Assembly (NCBI GenBank): GCA_964654015.1
Contig: CAZZHQ010000015.1
Span: 1-38,030 of the forward strand
Length of the DNA stretch: 38,030 nt
DNA from: JAUUZT01 sp964654015
GTDB taxonomy: Bacteria; Chloroflexota; Dehalococcoidia; GIF9; AB-539-J10
Direction of reading: 5' to 3'
The position numbers were made by a program, and so were the translations under genes. Below, one piece after another: positions 6,175 through 13,237 of the stretch. Every line of letters starts with the position of its first letter. Position 1 is the stretch's first letter. The notes under the pieces are model-generated. The model did not search any database. It was not told where the DNA came from and saw only the letters and a program-made list of their open reading frames with translations.

Positions 6175-8358
6175 CTACTTATTATTAGAGTAGAACAGCG
6201 GCACCAGCAATAATGCCGCCAGCGACGACGCCATCATCGCTATCCACATCACCACCGCCGCTTGCAGGTGAACCATCAATGGAGAGAAAAACATCACCGA
6301 AATCCCGATGGACAGCCCCAGCGCGCTTGCCAGTACAGGTTTGGAAACAGTGGCTAATGCCAGCTCAACAGATTCCCGGTTACTGTGATTTCGGTCACGG
6401 AAATAATAGATGCCTGATACAAGATGTATGGAATAATCCACCCCCACTCCAATCGCAATTGCCGACATGTTCACCGTCACTACGTTAAGATTAATCCCGC
6501 TGATAGAAAGAAACCCCATGATGGCTGTAACAGTAATGGCTATCGGAATAAGCGAAACCAGCGCAGCGCGCATTTTCCTTATCGTTACTAACAGCATGAG
6601 GAAAATCAGCGCAAAAGCAAGTCCCAGGCTGCGAGTCTGACTTTGTACCACCAGCCTGTTCATCTCCTCAAACAGTACCGGCATTCCTGTGATAACTCTT
6701 ATGCCTGGATGCTCTGTCTTGAAATTATCAAGCAACCCGACATCCAGGGATTCAAGGTCATCCGTCTTAATCATCATCCTCAGCCCATCGTCTGAATACC
6801 ATGTCTCCAGGTCTTCCTCGTCAAGCTGGTGCAGAATGTTATTCACCACGGCAGGATTTTCAGGATAGTCCTGCTCACCGGTCATCTCCTGGCTTAGAGT
6901 GCTGATAGTGTCAAAAAGTGAGAATGCGCTTTGTATTCCAGGCAACCTTTCCAGTTCCCTCTCGGCATCCAGTATATCCTCCGCATACTGGTAATCCCTG
7001 AGTGTGAGCAGCCCCCTGTTAGCAATAATCTCTGCGCTTAATGGCAACGCTCCACCGAAATTCTGCTCCACCTTGTCAAAGGTCTGCTTTATTTCCGAGT
7101 TATCCTTGAAATACATCAATTGATTGGATTCCACGCCCAGTCGTGGAATATATACTGCCGACACAACGACTATAAGCATAAAAACAACCACTACCTTCGC
7201 CCTTTGCCTGGAGCCACGCATAATTAATCGGACTAATCCGCTTTCCGTGACAGTCTCCCGCTTAGTCGATATCTTCACTCGTGAAAACACCGCCGGCAGA
7301 AAGAAGAAGGAAAGTAACCCTGCATAGGCAATCCCCAGCGAAGCAAACAATCCTAACTGCCGCATGGCCGTTACGTCCGACCACATCAGCGAGGCAAAGC
7401 CTGCAATGGTGGTTATCGTTGTCAGAAACATGGGCATCCCTACCATCTGAAATGTTTTAACGGTCACCGTTCTCCGGTCGGGATAACGGGAAAAATTATC
7501 TATAAAATGGCTGACGTAATGCAGTCCATCGGCCGCGCCAATTACTACTACAAAAATGGGGCAAAGTATGGTAATCAGGTTTAAACCATGACCGCTCCAG
7601 AAAACAGTGCCCAGGGTCCACAGCGCAGATATCCCCGCAGGAATAATTGCCATGATAGAAAGACTGCGCTTCTTCAAAATCGTGGAAAATACCAGCAGTA
7701 CCAGGATCATGGCACAGGGAGGAAGAAACATCAGTATCCTCATCAGGTAACCCCAGACCGTTCTCTCGATTATCTTGTTGCCCGCCAGTGAAAGTTGCAG
7801 ACCGGTTTTCTGTTCAGCTACTTCAACAAGTTCCTCCAGTGAATCCAGTACATCTGCTGTCGGCGCATCCAGATCTATGCTAACAATAATCGTCGCAGTG
7901 CTTTCGTCGGAGGAGAGTAATTGACTGCTGAAATAACTCTCCCTGATAAAATCCTCCAGCAGGTCGGCATGGCGTGAAATATATGTCGAGTCCACCGGGA
8001 AAGTGGTCCTCCCCATCCGTATCTCTGTTGGAATTAAGCGTTGTACCCGGTATATGCCATCGATTTCTTCAATGCTTTGCTGCAGCCAGAAAACATCCTG
8101 GAGTTGCTGTTCGTCAAGCAGACAGCCTTCCTGCTCAACAAGAACAACGACCGTTTCGCCGGTCTGATATTTCTCGTTCAGACTGTTATATTCCACCGTC
8201 CGTGGATTACCTTTTGTGAAAAATTCCAGGAAGTTGGTATCGAGCTTAAAATTAACGAAAGATGCCAGCGAGAGGAGATTCAGTATGACCACTACAGCGA
8301 TGATTATTTTTGCCCTGTCGTAAATGAAGTTGGCAATTCGTTCCATTGATATTTTCAA
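6175..8358 (-). CDS. RND-superfamily (MMPL/HAE3-type) exporter
   Basis: A membrane protein of about 727 residues built of two similar halves. Each half has one transmembrane helix (IIAVVVILNLLSLASFVNF in the first), a large extracytoplasmic loop and five more helices, giving twelve in all. Signature segments GAADGLHYVSHFIDNF in the first half and GVGVDYSIHLVSGIYYF in the second match the proton-relay helix of the MMPL/HAE3 group. Members export lipids or hydrophobic compounds using the proton gradient; the substrate here is unknown. No periplasmic adaptor or outer-membrane channel gene is adjacent. The start is uncertain: AGGAGG lies ten bases before a TTG ending at 8358, favoured here over ATG ending at 8346 or 8388. 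Confidence 0.85.
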   Translation of the reverse strand: MKISMERIANFIYDRAKIIIAVVVILNLLSLASFVNFKLDTNFLEFFTKGNPRTVEYNSLNEKYQTGETVVVLVEQEGCLLDEQQLQDVFWLQQSIEEIDGIYRVQRLIPTEIRMGRTTFPVDSTYISRHADLLEDFIRESYFSSQLLSSDESTATIIVSIDLDAPTADVLDSLEELVEVAEQKTGLQLSLAGNKIIERTVWGYLMRILMFLPPCAMILVLLVFSTILKKRSLSIMAIIPAGISALWTLGTVFWSGHGLNLITILCPIFVVVIGAADGLHYVSHFIDNFSRYPDRRTVTVKTFQMVGMPMFLTTITTIAGFASLMWSDVTAMRQLGLFASLGIAYAGLLSFFFLPAVFSRVKISTKRETVTESGLVRLIMRGSRQRAKVVVVFMLIVVVSAVYIPRLGVESNQLMYFKDNSEIKQTFDKVEQNFGGALPLSAEIIANRGLLTLRDYQYAEDILDAERELERLPGIQSAFSLFDTISTLSQEMTGEQDYPENPAVVNNILHQLDEEDLETWYSDDGLRMMIKTDDLESLDVGLLDNFKTEHPGIRVITGMPVLFEEMNRLVVQSQTRSLGLAFALIFLMLLVTIRKMRAALVSLIPIAITVTAIMGFLSISGINLNVVTVNMSAIAIGVGVDYSIHLVSGIYYFRDRNHSNRESVELALATVSKPVLASALGLSIGISVMFFSPLMVHLQAAVVMWIAMMASSLAALLLVPLFYSNNK

Positions 8359-8513
8359 CTCAGTCAAGCCTCCTGGCTGCTTCGTCATCCTTTAGTCGCA
8401 TAGTTTTATTCAGCATTGTTTGCATACCAAGCGGCTTCTGTATCTGTACATGGTGCACTCTGCCTGAAGTATAGACCCTTCTCTACTCACTCGCAATGAT
8501 AATCTAGCTTCAC

Positions 8514-8598
8514 GTCATTCCTTAGGGAGTGATAGAGACTGAAGGATCTACGTGGTGCTTAATGTATGTATAGATTCTTCGCTTCGCTCAAGAATGAC
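8514..8598 (+). repeat. Interspersed repeat of the GTCATCCTCGAGG ... GAATGAC family, diverged copy
   Basis: Begins GTCATTCCTTAGGGAGTG, includes GACTGAAGGATCT and ends GATTCTTCGCTTCGCTC then AAGAATGAC. It is more diverged at the left end than the copy at 4150. The rest of the gap 8389-8645 shows nothing recognisable. Confidence 0.7.
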
Positions 8599-8645
8599 AT
8601 GGGGGAAAGGCAGGAATGACAAAAGAAAAGACCAACACAAACTGC

Positions 8646-9275
8646 CTACTCAGATATCAGTTCCCTTTCGTAGCAGTGGAAGGTCTTTCGCTTCCCTATT
8701 GGCTTGCGCAGAAATGCTAATCTTTCTATCGGTGAACTTGTATGAACAAATTCAACCCTTTCAAGCAGCTTTGCTGATTTTATATTATCAGGTTCGACAA
8801 AGGCGAACAGTTTTCTGTAGCCCGCCTCCCTGGCGATATCAACCAGGCAGCTCAGTACATTTGTCATGACGCCGCTAACAGTGCTTGTCATCCAGTATCC
8901 TATCGCGGACGCGGTCAGTATGTCTGAGGATAGCCCAATACAGCCGACTATCTTTCCGCCATGGTTTTTAATCAGAAATACGAAATACCTGCGTTCTCTC
9001 CAGCCACCTTTTGCCCAGTCAACAAAAGTACGTGCGTCCGCGATTGCGTAAGGTCTCCCTTCCAGGGCGTCCTTGAAAATGTATTTGTAAATCAGTGCCT
9101 CGTTACATCTCCTAACAATAACTGACAGGTCACTACCGGACACTTGGAGACTGTCATCCAGCGACTGCAGGAAATAGACCTCATTGCTGGCATGACGTTG
9201 AATCGCCCTGCTAAGCGGAGGCTTAATCTGCGGCTGAGAGTGCTTCACAGTAAGGCTCCTGCCAAACTCCTGCAT
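8646..9275 (-). CDS. GNAT-family N-acetyltransferase (RimJ/RimL-like)
   Basis: A 209-residue protein with the GNAT core in the last two thirds: RRYFVFLIKNHGGKIVGCIGL (strands 2-4), IGYWM (strand 4 region), the acetyl-CoA-binding helix region VMTNVLSCLVDIAREAGY, then KLFAFVEPDNIKSAKLLERVEF, the N-x-x-S-x-x-L-x-E motif of the ribosomal-protein acetyltransferase group. The Q/RxxGxG loop is degenerate (TSTVSGVMT), which may affect acetyl-CoA binding. Substrate unknown; peptides, aminoglycosides and small amines are all possible. A promoter at 9282-9309 places the transcript start at about the ATG, with no ribosome-binding site, suggesting a leaderless mRNA. Confidence 0.75.
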   Translation of the reverse strand: MQEFGRSLTVKHSQPQIKPPLSRAIQRHASNEVYFLQSLDDSLQVSGSDLSVIVRRCNEALIYKYIFKDALEGRPYAIADARTFVDWAKGGWRERRYFVFLIKNHGGKIVGCIGLSSDILTASAIGYWMTSTVSGVMTNVLSCLVDIAREAGYRKLFAFVEPDNIKSAKLLERVEFVHTSSPIERLAFLRKPIGKRKTFHCYERELISE

Positions 9276-9281
9276 GTAACT

Positions 9282-9309
9282 ATAATATCATTATCGCCCC
9301 TGTTGTCAT
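9282..9309 (-). promoter_or_regulatory. Promoter of the GNAT gene
   Basis: On the minus strand ATGACA, a 16-base spacer and TATTAT ending six bases before the ATG. The transcription start would fall at the start codon. The rest of 9276-9538 carries a degenerate palindromic repeat at about 9353-9390 (TTCCTGCTTTTACAGGAATGAC region) and a TATAAT at 9459-9464 that could serve the next gene, though no matching -35 is evident. Confidence 0.45.
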
Positions 9310-9538
9310 ATTTATATGTCCCTGGAATTGCCGAACATTCGGATTGTAAAGACGGGTAGCTTCCTGCTTTTACAGGAATGACATGAGGGAAGCAGGAAGG
9401 ACGATGACAGGAAGTAAAAATGTCAATAAAACAGCATAAAAGGGTCATTTCTCTATTGTATAATAATAAATCCGTGCTAGACTCATCCGTCGAGGAAAAT
9501 TATCTCTACTAATCAGAGAATAAAGGGAGGTATTTATT

Positions 9539-10171
9539 ATGGCCAATGACGCAAAAGACTATCCTGCACAACTTTCCATCGATTACCCCAAACGAGACCT
9601 CAACAAGCTCACCACGTTCTTCAGAGTCTTCACCATAATTCCAATCGCTATCATCCTGGGATTGCTGAGCGGCAGTAGCTTAAGTTCGGGAATGTCCAGC
9701 GATTGGAACTGGGACTATGCCTATAGTGGAATAGTAGTCTTGCCACTCGTGCTGATGATACTTTTCAGAAAGAAGTATCCTAAATGGTGGTTTGACTGGA
9801 ATCTAGCCATGACTAAATTCGCTATGCGGGTTGCGGCTTACTTTTCGTTGCTGGATGACAAGTATCCATCGACAGACGAAGAACAGTCAGTTCATGTAAA
9901 AATCGACTATCCAAACGCAGAGAAGGAGCTAGGTCGAGGAATGCCGCTGATAAAATGGTTCCTGGCTATTCCACATTATATAATCCTCTGTTTCCTGAGT
10001 ATTGCCGCGGTATTCTGCGTCATAATTGCCTGGTTTGCCATCCTGTTCACTGGACGCTACCCTGCAGGACTGTTTGAATTCGTGGTTGGAGTATTTCGCT
10101 GGGGTTTGAGAGTAGAGGCTTATTCTTTATTGATGACCACTGATAAATATCCGCCATTCAGCTTGAGTTAG
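9539..10171 (+). CDS. DUF4389 membrane protein with an internal duplication
   Basis: A 210-residue protein preceded by GGGAGG. It contains two DUF4389-like halves. The first (about 7-105) reads YPAQLSIDYPKRDLNKLTTF, a hydrophobic pair, FRKKYPKWWFDWNLAMTKF and RVAAYFSLLDDKYP; the second (about 115-208) reads VHVKIDYPNAEKELGRGMPL, another pair, FTGRYPAGLFEFVVGVFRW and RVEAYSLLMTTDKYPPF. Each half carries two membrane helices, so four are predicted. The family has no known biochemical function. It stands alone between repeats. Confidence 0.8.
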   Translation: MANDAKDYPAQLSIDYPKRDLNKLTTFFRVFTIIPIAIILGLLSGSSLSSGMSSDWNWDYAYSGIVVLPLVLMILFRKKYPKWWFDWNLAMTKFAMRVAAYFSLLDDKYPSTDEEQSVHVKIDYPNAEKELGRGMPLIKWFLAIPHYIILCFLSIAAVFCVIIAWFAILFTGRYPAGLFEFVVGVFRWGLRVEAYSLLMTTDKYPPFSLS

Positions 10172-10231
10172 TATCAACGGTTGGCATTTTTATAGCAGTG
10201 GTTACATCACCTGAATAACAGGATAATTGTT

Positions 10232-10873
10232 TTATCGTCCTGCAAAAAGCATTATGTCATTCAGACTGTGGTAGCTTGTGTCCGCTGTGGACTCCGTCCC
10301 TACCTCAATTTGCTCCACCCGTATGCCCCTGCTGCGGTAGTAATCAAGTATCGGAAAGGTTCTCTCCCTGAATAACTTGAGCTTCATCTCGACTTCTGGC
10401 AGAGAATCGTCCACCCGCGCTGTCCTGTCCCCGCCTGAATTCAGCAGTATCCTTTGCTTCACCACTTCAGGACTGCAGTCGAGATATACCACCATCTCCA
10501 TGTCAACCAGCGAGTCCACATACTCTGCCTGGCTCAGGTGACGCGGCAGACCATTCATCACCAGCAGAGCATATTTGCCTGCGCCTTTCCATTTTACAAA
10601 AGACGCAAGAATCTTCCCGGCGATATGGGAGTGCTCCTCCTCCAGCAGCTTTCCTGTCTCCAGAGACCGAAATATCACCGCCATGTCTCTCCGGGATATA
10701 AAAAGTGACGCAGGGTCCCCATTTGCTATTCTCCTGAGCTGCTCACCGAAATCGAAGTGAAGACAGCTTCGACCACACAATCCTTTATGTTCGCACATCT
10801 CGCCCAGTGGGGTTTTACCCGAGCCAGTAGGGCCCACCAGCAATATCGCTTTATATAAAGGTGCCGAAGTCAT
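10232..10873 (-). CDS. Adenylate-kinase-like P-loop nucleotide kinase
   Basis: The start is taken as the ATG ending at 10873; a TTG at 10897 would add eight residues. Neither has a strong ribosome-binding site. The 213-residue product has a Walker A loop GPTGSGKT at residues 14-21, FDFGEQLRRIANG corresponding to the NMP-binding start of adenylate kinases, a core segment LLVMNGLPR equivalent to the GFPR strand, DCSPEVVKQRI and a lid-like GGDRTARVDD, then a C-terminal helix KLKLFRERTFPILDYY. The usual adenylate kinase loop is GxPGxGKGT, so this is a divergent nucleoside monophosphate kinase relative whose substrate cannot be read from the sequence. No gene of the same strand is close. Confidence 0.75.
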   Translation of the reverse strand: MTSAPLYKAILLVGPTGSGKTPLGEMCEHKGLCGRSCLHFDFGEQLRRIANGDPASLFISRRDMAVIFRSLETGKLLEEEHSHIAGKILASFVKWKGAGKYALLVMNGLPRHLSQAEYVDSLVDMEMVVYLDCSPEVVKQRILLNSGGDRTARVDDSLPEVEMKLKLFRERTFPILDYYRSRGIRVEQIEVGTESTADTSYHSLNDIMLFAGR

Positions 10874-10925
10874 AGCTGATAATACCCCGCAGGGCAATAA
10901 AAGTCGACTTTTATAACGACGGGTA

Positions 10926-11048
10926 TATTCCTGCTCTTCTTCCTGATTTCCCTCTCCCTATAAGGGAGAGGGCTAGGGAGTGGGTGAAAACTACTTCATT
11001 AAAGAATATCCTCTCCCTTGAGGGAGAGGATTAAGGTGAGGGTGCCCT
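10926..11048 (+). repeat. Direct repeat bracketing the toxin-antitoxin pair, left copy
   Basis: Begins TATTCCTGC and contains two hairpin-forming segments, CCTCTCCCTATAAGGGAGAG and CCTCTCCCTTGAGGGAGAGG, separated by GTGAAAACTACTTC, and ends GGATTAAGGTGAGGGTGCCC. The same arrangement recurs at 11827-11950, an offset of about 901. It starts 53 bases after the kinase start and stops just before the toxin stop codon. It could also act as a bidirectional terminator, but its repetition suggests a mobile or recombinogenic element. Confidence 0.8.
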
Positions 11049-11056
11049 ACCGACAC

Positions 11057-11350
11057 CTATGGATGAGAAGTAATGGCGATAATAGTAATTATCCCTTTAG
11101 AGGGACCATAATACCAGAAGACCCGGTATGCCGCCGGCGTGTTCTGCTCCGCGTATGCTTCAAAAACCTTCTTGTTATTGGGACCTTTCAAACTTGAATA
11201 TTCGTGAGTCTGAAGACTATTGTGACGGGGATTCTTTGCCAGAAATGTAATTGTCTTCTTAACAGCTTTGTATCTTTTTTTCCCGGATGTGTCCCCTTTG
11301 AGCAGCTTGTACGCTTCCTCTGCCTCCTCCGTCCATGCTAGCTCAAACAT
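11057..11350 (-). CDS. RelE/ParE-type toxin
   Basis: A 97-residue protein of the RelE/ParE fold: FELAWTEEAEEAYKLL opens as in the family (strand, then a helix with two acidic residues), KRYKAVKKTITFLAKNP forms the second helix, then THEYSSLKG, VFEAYAEQNTPAAYRVFWYYG and IITIIAITSHP give the three-strand sheet ending in the active-site region. The ATG ends at 11350, nine bases after the antitoxin stop. RelE-like members cleave mRNA in the ribosome and ParE-like ones act on gyrase; the sequence does not decide which. The order antitoxin then toxin is usual for a type II module. Confidence 0.75.
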   Translation of the reverse strand: MFELAWTEEAEEAYKLLKGDTSGKKRYKAVKKTITFLAKNPRHNSLQTHEYSSLKGPNNKKVFEAYAEQNTPAAYRVFWYYGPSKGIITIIAITSHP

Positions 11351-11359
11351 AATGCGTGT

Positions 11360-11641
11360 TTACAGCGAATCAAGGTCAACTTTCGATACCCTGCCTTCTG
11401 CTGTATCAGAAAGACCTTTCCGAACAGATGCCAGAGCAGTCGGATTTTTGAATAACCATGCTTCCGAAGCTGGGATAGTTACCTGTGGATCGAGGATAAT
11501 TTGTCCGATGCTGTTACTGTATATATGATAAGTAATGCCTTCCTGCACCTGGCTCTTGGGCAACACTACCCGCTTTTTGGCATCCGGTTTCACCCCTTCG
11601 GATACCCTCTTAAAGTTCTTGTCTCTAATAATCATATTCAT
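11360..11641 (-). CDS. Antitoxin partner of the RelE/ParE-type toxin
   Basis: A small protein of about 93 residues beginning at one of three closely spaced ATG codons (ends 11647, 11641, 11635). The promoter at 11651-11694 makes the first improbable, so 11641 is listed. The sequence has a short N-terminal swap segment (DKNFKRVSEGVKPDAKKRVVLPKS read as two strands with VVLP, reminiscent of AbrB-type DNA-binding domains), a middle strand YHIYSNSIGQIILDP and a C-terminal toxin-wrapping tail EAWLFKNPTALASVRKGL then DTAEGRVSKVDLDSL. That tail (an SVxxGLxDxxxGRV pattern) is typical of antitoxins that cover a RelE-like toxin. The exact family is not certain. Confidence 0.7.
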   Translation of the reverse strand: MNMIIRDKNFKRVSEGVKPDAKKRVVLPKSQVQEGITYHIYSNSIGQIILDPQVTIPASEAWLFKNPTALASVRKGLSDTAEGRVSKVDLDSL

Positions 11642-11650
11642 CACCATGTC

Positions 11651-11694
11651 ACTGTATTACAGGTGGGATTGATTGTCAAGTGGGATTATCCCAC
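11651..11694 (-). promoter_or_regulatory. Promoter and operator of the toxin-antitoxin operon
   Basis: On the minus strand TTGACA (11674-11679) and TACAGT (11651-11656) are 17 bases apart. A perfect palindrome GTGGGATTATCCCAC occupies 11680-11694, right next to the -35, and a half-site GTGGGATT lies in the spacer at 11663-11670. This is the arrangement expected for autorepression by the antitoxin or antitoxin-toxin complex. The transcription start would fall only a few bases before the internal ATG codons, so the leader is very short. Confidence 0.65.
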
Positions 11695-11712
11695 ATTCAG
11701 TATCCGGTTTTT

Positions 11713-11780
11713 GCTATTGCGAGGAGCGTCTATATTTTTACCGTCATTGCGAGGAGCGCCAGCGACGAGGCAATCCGGGC
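11713..11780 (+). repeat. Two partial copies of the GTCATTGCGAG repeat
   Basis: ATTGCGAGGAGCG occurs at about 11715 and again within GTCATTGCGAGGAGCGCC followed by AGCGACGAGGCAATCC. The gap between the antitoxin operon and the MTH1187-like gene (11695-12033) is made up of this copy, the right direct repeat and an inverted palindromic element; no gene is seen. Confidence 0.65.
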
Positions 11781-11826
11781 GGCGTGAGTGGCGTCCTCTA
11801 CATCACATCAGTCTTTCCCACTTGTT

Positions 11827-11950
11827 ATTCCTGCCTTACTCTTCTGATTTCCCTCTCCCTATAAGGGAGAGGGTCAGGGTGAGGGTGAAAAACTACTTCC
11901 TTAAAGTATCTCCTCTCCCTTGAGGGAGAGGATTAAGGTGAGGATGCCCT
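11827..11950 (+). repeat. Direct repeat bracketing the toxin-antitoxin pair, right copy
   Basis: Same order of segments as the copy at 10926-11048: CCTCTCCCTATAAGGGAGAG, then GTGAAAAACTACTTCC, then CCTCTCCCTTGAGGGAGAGG and GGATTAAGGTGAGGATGCCC. Orientation is the same as the left copy, so the toxin-antitoxin operon with its promoter lies between direct repeats of about 120 bases. Confidence 0.8.
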
Positions 11951-11952
11951 TT

Positions 11953-12000
11953 GTCATACCCGCTAAACCTGTGCCTGCGAAAGCAGGTAGCGAGTACCCA
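11953..12000 (-). repeat. Palindromic ATTCCTGCT repeat, inverted orientation
   Basis: GTCATACCCGCTAAACCTG then GCCTGCGAAAGCAGGTAGCG: the reverse complement of the element at 20459-20504. Inner arms CCTGC/GCAGG flank a TTTC loop. Confidence 0.75.
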
Positions 12001-12033
12001 CCCTGATTGTTTATGTGCTATTTGTGCTTGCTT

Positions 12034-12336
12034 TTACTTAGCCAGTTCTTCTTCCAGGGCCTGCATCTTCCCGCGCATGCTGCGTTGTTTATCCCGCCGG
12101 TCATCAATACTCATGATGGTGACCACCCTGTCAATATCATCACCGAATACCGCTTCATGCATTTTCCTGCATACCGGGAGAATTTCGTCCAGTTCCCCCT
12201 CCAGGGCTGTTCCCATCGAAGTTGCCTCGTATGTTACTTTTTCCTTCTGCAAGACCTTAATTGCCCTGGCTACATACTTGCTCACCGAGCTGTCCCCGGT
12301 TCCCAACGGGATAACGTTGATCATCACTATTGCCAT
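12034..12336 (-). CDS. MTH1187-family (UPF0045/DUF77) thiamine-binding-like protein
   Basis: A 100-residue protein with a good ribosome-binding site (AAGGAGGG). It contains INVIPLGTGDSSVSKYVA at the start, YEATSMGTALEGELDEIL in the middle and MHEAVFGDDIDRVVTIMSI followed by DDRRDK, the full signature of the MTH1187/YkoF-like UPF0045 family. Members form ferredoxin-fold oligomers and some bind thiamine or related compounds; the physiological role is unsettled. Length is normal (about 95-105). No thiamine gene or transporter is adjacent, so the ligand is open. Confidence 0.85.
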   Translation of the reverse strand: MAIVMINVIPLGTGDSSVSKYVARAIKVLQKEKVTYEATSMGTALEGELDEILPVCRKMHEAVFGDDIDRVVTIMSIDDRRDKQRSMRGKMQALEEELAK

Positions 12337-12525
12337 TTTAATTACATTCCCTCCTTTTCCTGTAAATCATCTTATAAGAGCTAGCTCTGAGACATCATAG
12401 CACATAGTATTGACAACCCCACTCCACTATGATTTAGTACAGCGAGAGCAAGTTGTCTCAGTCAGCAACTGTAGCTGGCATTATCGTGCTTTTGAAGCGC
12501 CGCGGGGCTAGAATCTAAGACTCTA

Positions 12526-12540
12526 GTGGGATAATCCCCC
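12526..12540. promoter_or_regulatory. Palindrome GTGGGATAATCCCCC, matching the toxin-antitoxin operator
   Basis: One mismatch and a central base change away from GTGGGATTATCCCAC at 11680-11694. No start codon is close on either strand, so this may be a remnant of a second operator or a distal site. The surrounding stretch 12337-12525 shows nothing firm; a 26-codon open stretch at 12438-12518 (including AGIIVLLKRRGARI) resembles a membrane-anchor tail but has no gene attached. Confidence 0.4.
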
Positions 12541-12548
12541 TTTTCATT

Positions 12549-12588
12549 TTGTTTACCAAAGTAAACAATTTTCAGCATTATTGTTTAC
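12549..12588. promoter_or_regulatory. Inverted repeat TTGTTTAC-caaa-GTAAACAA with a third half-site
   Basis: Perfect eight-base arms at 12549-12556 and 12561-12568, with another TTGTTTAC at 12581-12588. Three half-sites in 40 bases look like a cooperative operator, but the nearest starts are 213 bases (minus) and 245 bases (plus) away, so the target is unclear. Confidence 0.4.
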
Positions 12589-12604
12589 CTGGCAACACCG
12601 GGTA

Positions 12605-12651
12605 GATTCCTGCTACCTGCTTTCGCAGGCACAGGTTTCGCAGGAAGGACA
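12605..12651 (+). repeat. Palindromic ATTCCTGCT repeat
   Basis: ATTCCTGCTACCTGCTTTCG followed by CAGGCACAGGTTTCGCAGG. Same family as 861, 1616, 20459 and the inverted copies at 11953 and 21084. Confidence 0.75.
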
Positions 12652-12729
12652 TAGAAGCTGAAAGATCAAAAGTAAAAAGTTAAAGATTATTAGGAAAGGG
12701 AGGGGGAAGGCAGTAATGACAATCCCTAC

Positions 12730-12768
12730 TGTCATTGCGAGGAGCGCCAGCGACGAAGCAATCTCCAC
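12730..12768 (+). repeat. GTCATTGCGAG repeat
   Basis: GTCATTGCGAGGAGCGCC then AGCGACGAAGCAATC, a well-preserved copy that ends just before the XRE promoter. Confidence 0.7.
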
Positions 12769-12771
12769 CAC

Positions 12772-12802
12772 TTGACATTCTGTGTGTATAGTATGCTATA
12801 AT
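12772..12802 (+). promoter_or_regulatory. Promoter and probable operator of the XRE regulator
   Basis: Perfect TTGACA (12772-12777) and perfect TATAAT (12797-12802), but with a long 19-base spacer. The sequence TATAGTATGCTATA at 12787-12800 is a 14-base palindrome with a single mismatched pair and overlaps the -10, so it is a good candidate for self-regulation by the encoded repressor. Confidence 0.6.
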
Positions 12803-12832
12803 CATATCAACAGTAGGCAAGAAGGTGTATTA

Positions 12833-13219
12833 ATGACTGAATTTCGTTATACAGAGTTCGGACGCAGGCTAAAGGAATGGAGAGAGGTGCTGAAGCCACC
12901 GATGACCCAGCGAGAGATGGCCCGTAAGGTCGGGGTGACTGACGGCTTTATCGCCCACATCGAGACCGGAAGGACTATGCCCGGTAAGGATACGCTGCGC
13001 GCACTGGCTAGAACGCTGGGGGTAGCCGAGACGGACATGTTCAGGGAGGCTGGATTTCTCAGCGAGGAAACGCCCAGCGACGAGGACATATTGGAAGACC
13101 CTGAACTGAGACTCTTCTTCCGTGACGAATGGAAACAGCTCTCCGATGACGAGAAAGACTGGTTTAAAGGGTTCGTCAGGATGATGAAAGAGCGGCGAAG
13201 AGATAAGACCGGCAACTAG
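12833..13219 (+). CDS. XRE-family transcriptional regulator
   Basis: The ATG at 12833 follows AAGAAGGTG; an upstream in-frame ATG at 12782 lies inside the promoter. The 128-residue protein has a helix-turn-helix domain at about 8-70 (FGRRLKEWREV, MTQREMARKVGVTDGFIAHI, GRTMPGKDTLRALARTLGV) and an acidic C-terminal tail (EDPELRLFFRDEWKQLSDDE) that suits oligomerisation. The next gene encodes an IrrE/ImmA-like protein 18 bases downstream, the arrangement of phage and mobile-element repressors that are cleaved or controlled by their metalloprotease partner. A palindrome in its own promoter suggests autoregulation. No prophage or integrative element genes are seen nearby. Confidence 0.85.
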   Translation: MTEFRYTEFGRRLKEWREVLKPPMTQREMARKVGVTDGFIAHIETGRTMPGKDTLRALARTLGVAETDMFREAGFLSEETPSDEDILEDPELRLFFRDEWKQLSDDEKDWFKGFVRMMKERRRDKTGN

Positions 13220-13237
13220 ACTGATGGTCATATAGTT

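Noticed and set aside
12438..12518. Short open stretch ending in a hydrophobic segment and KRRGARI
   Set aside because: It resembles a membrane-anchor tail but has only 26 codons after a stop, no start codon and no upstream domain; could be a gene remnant or chance.
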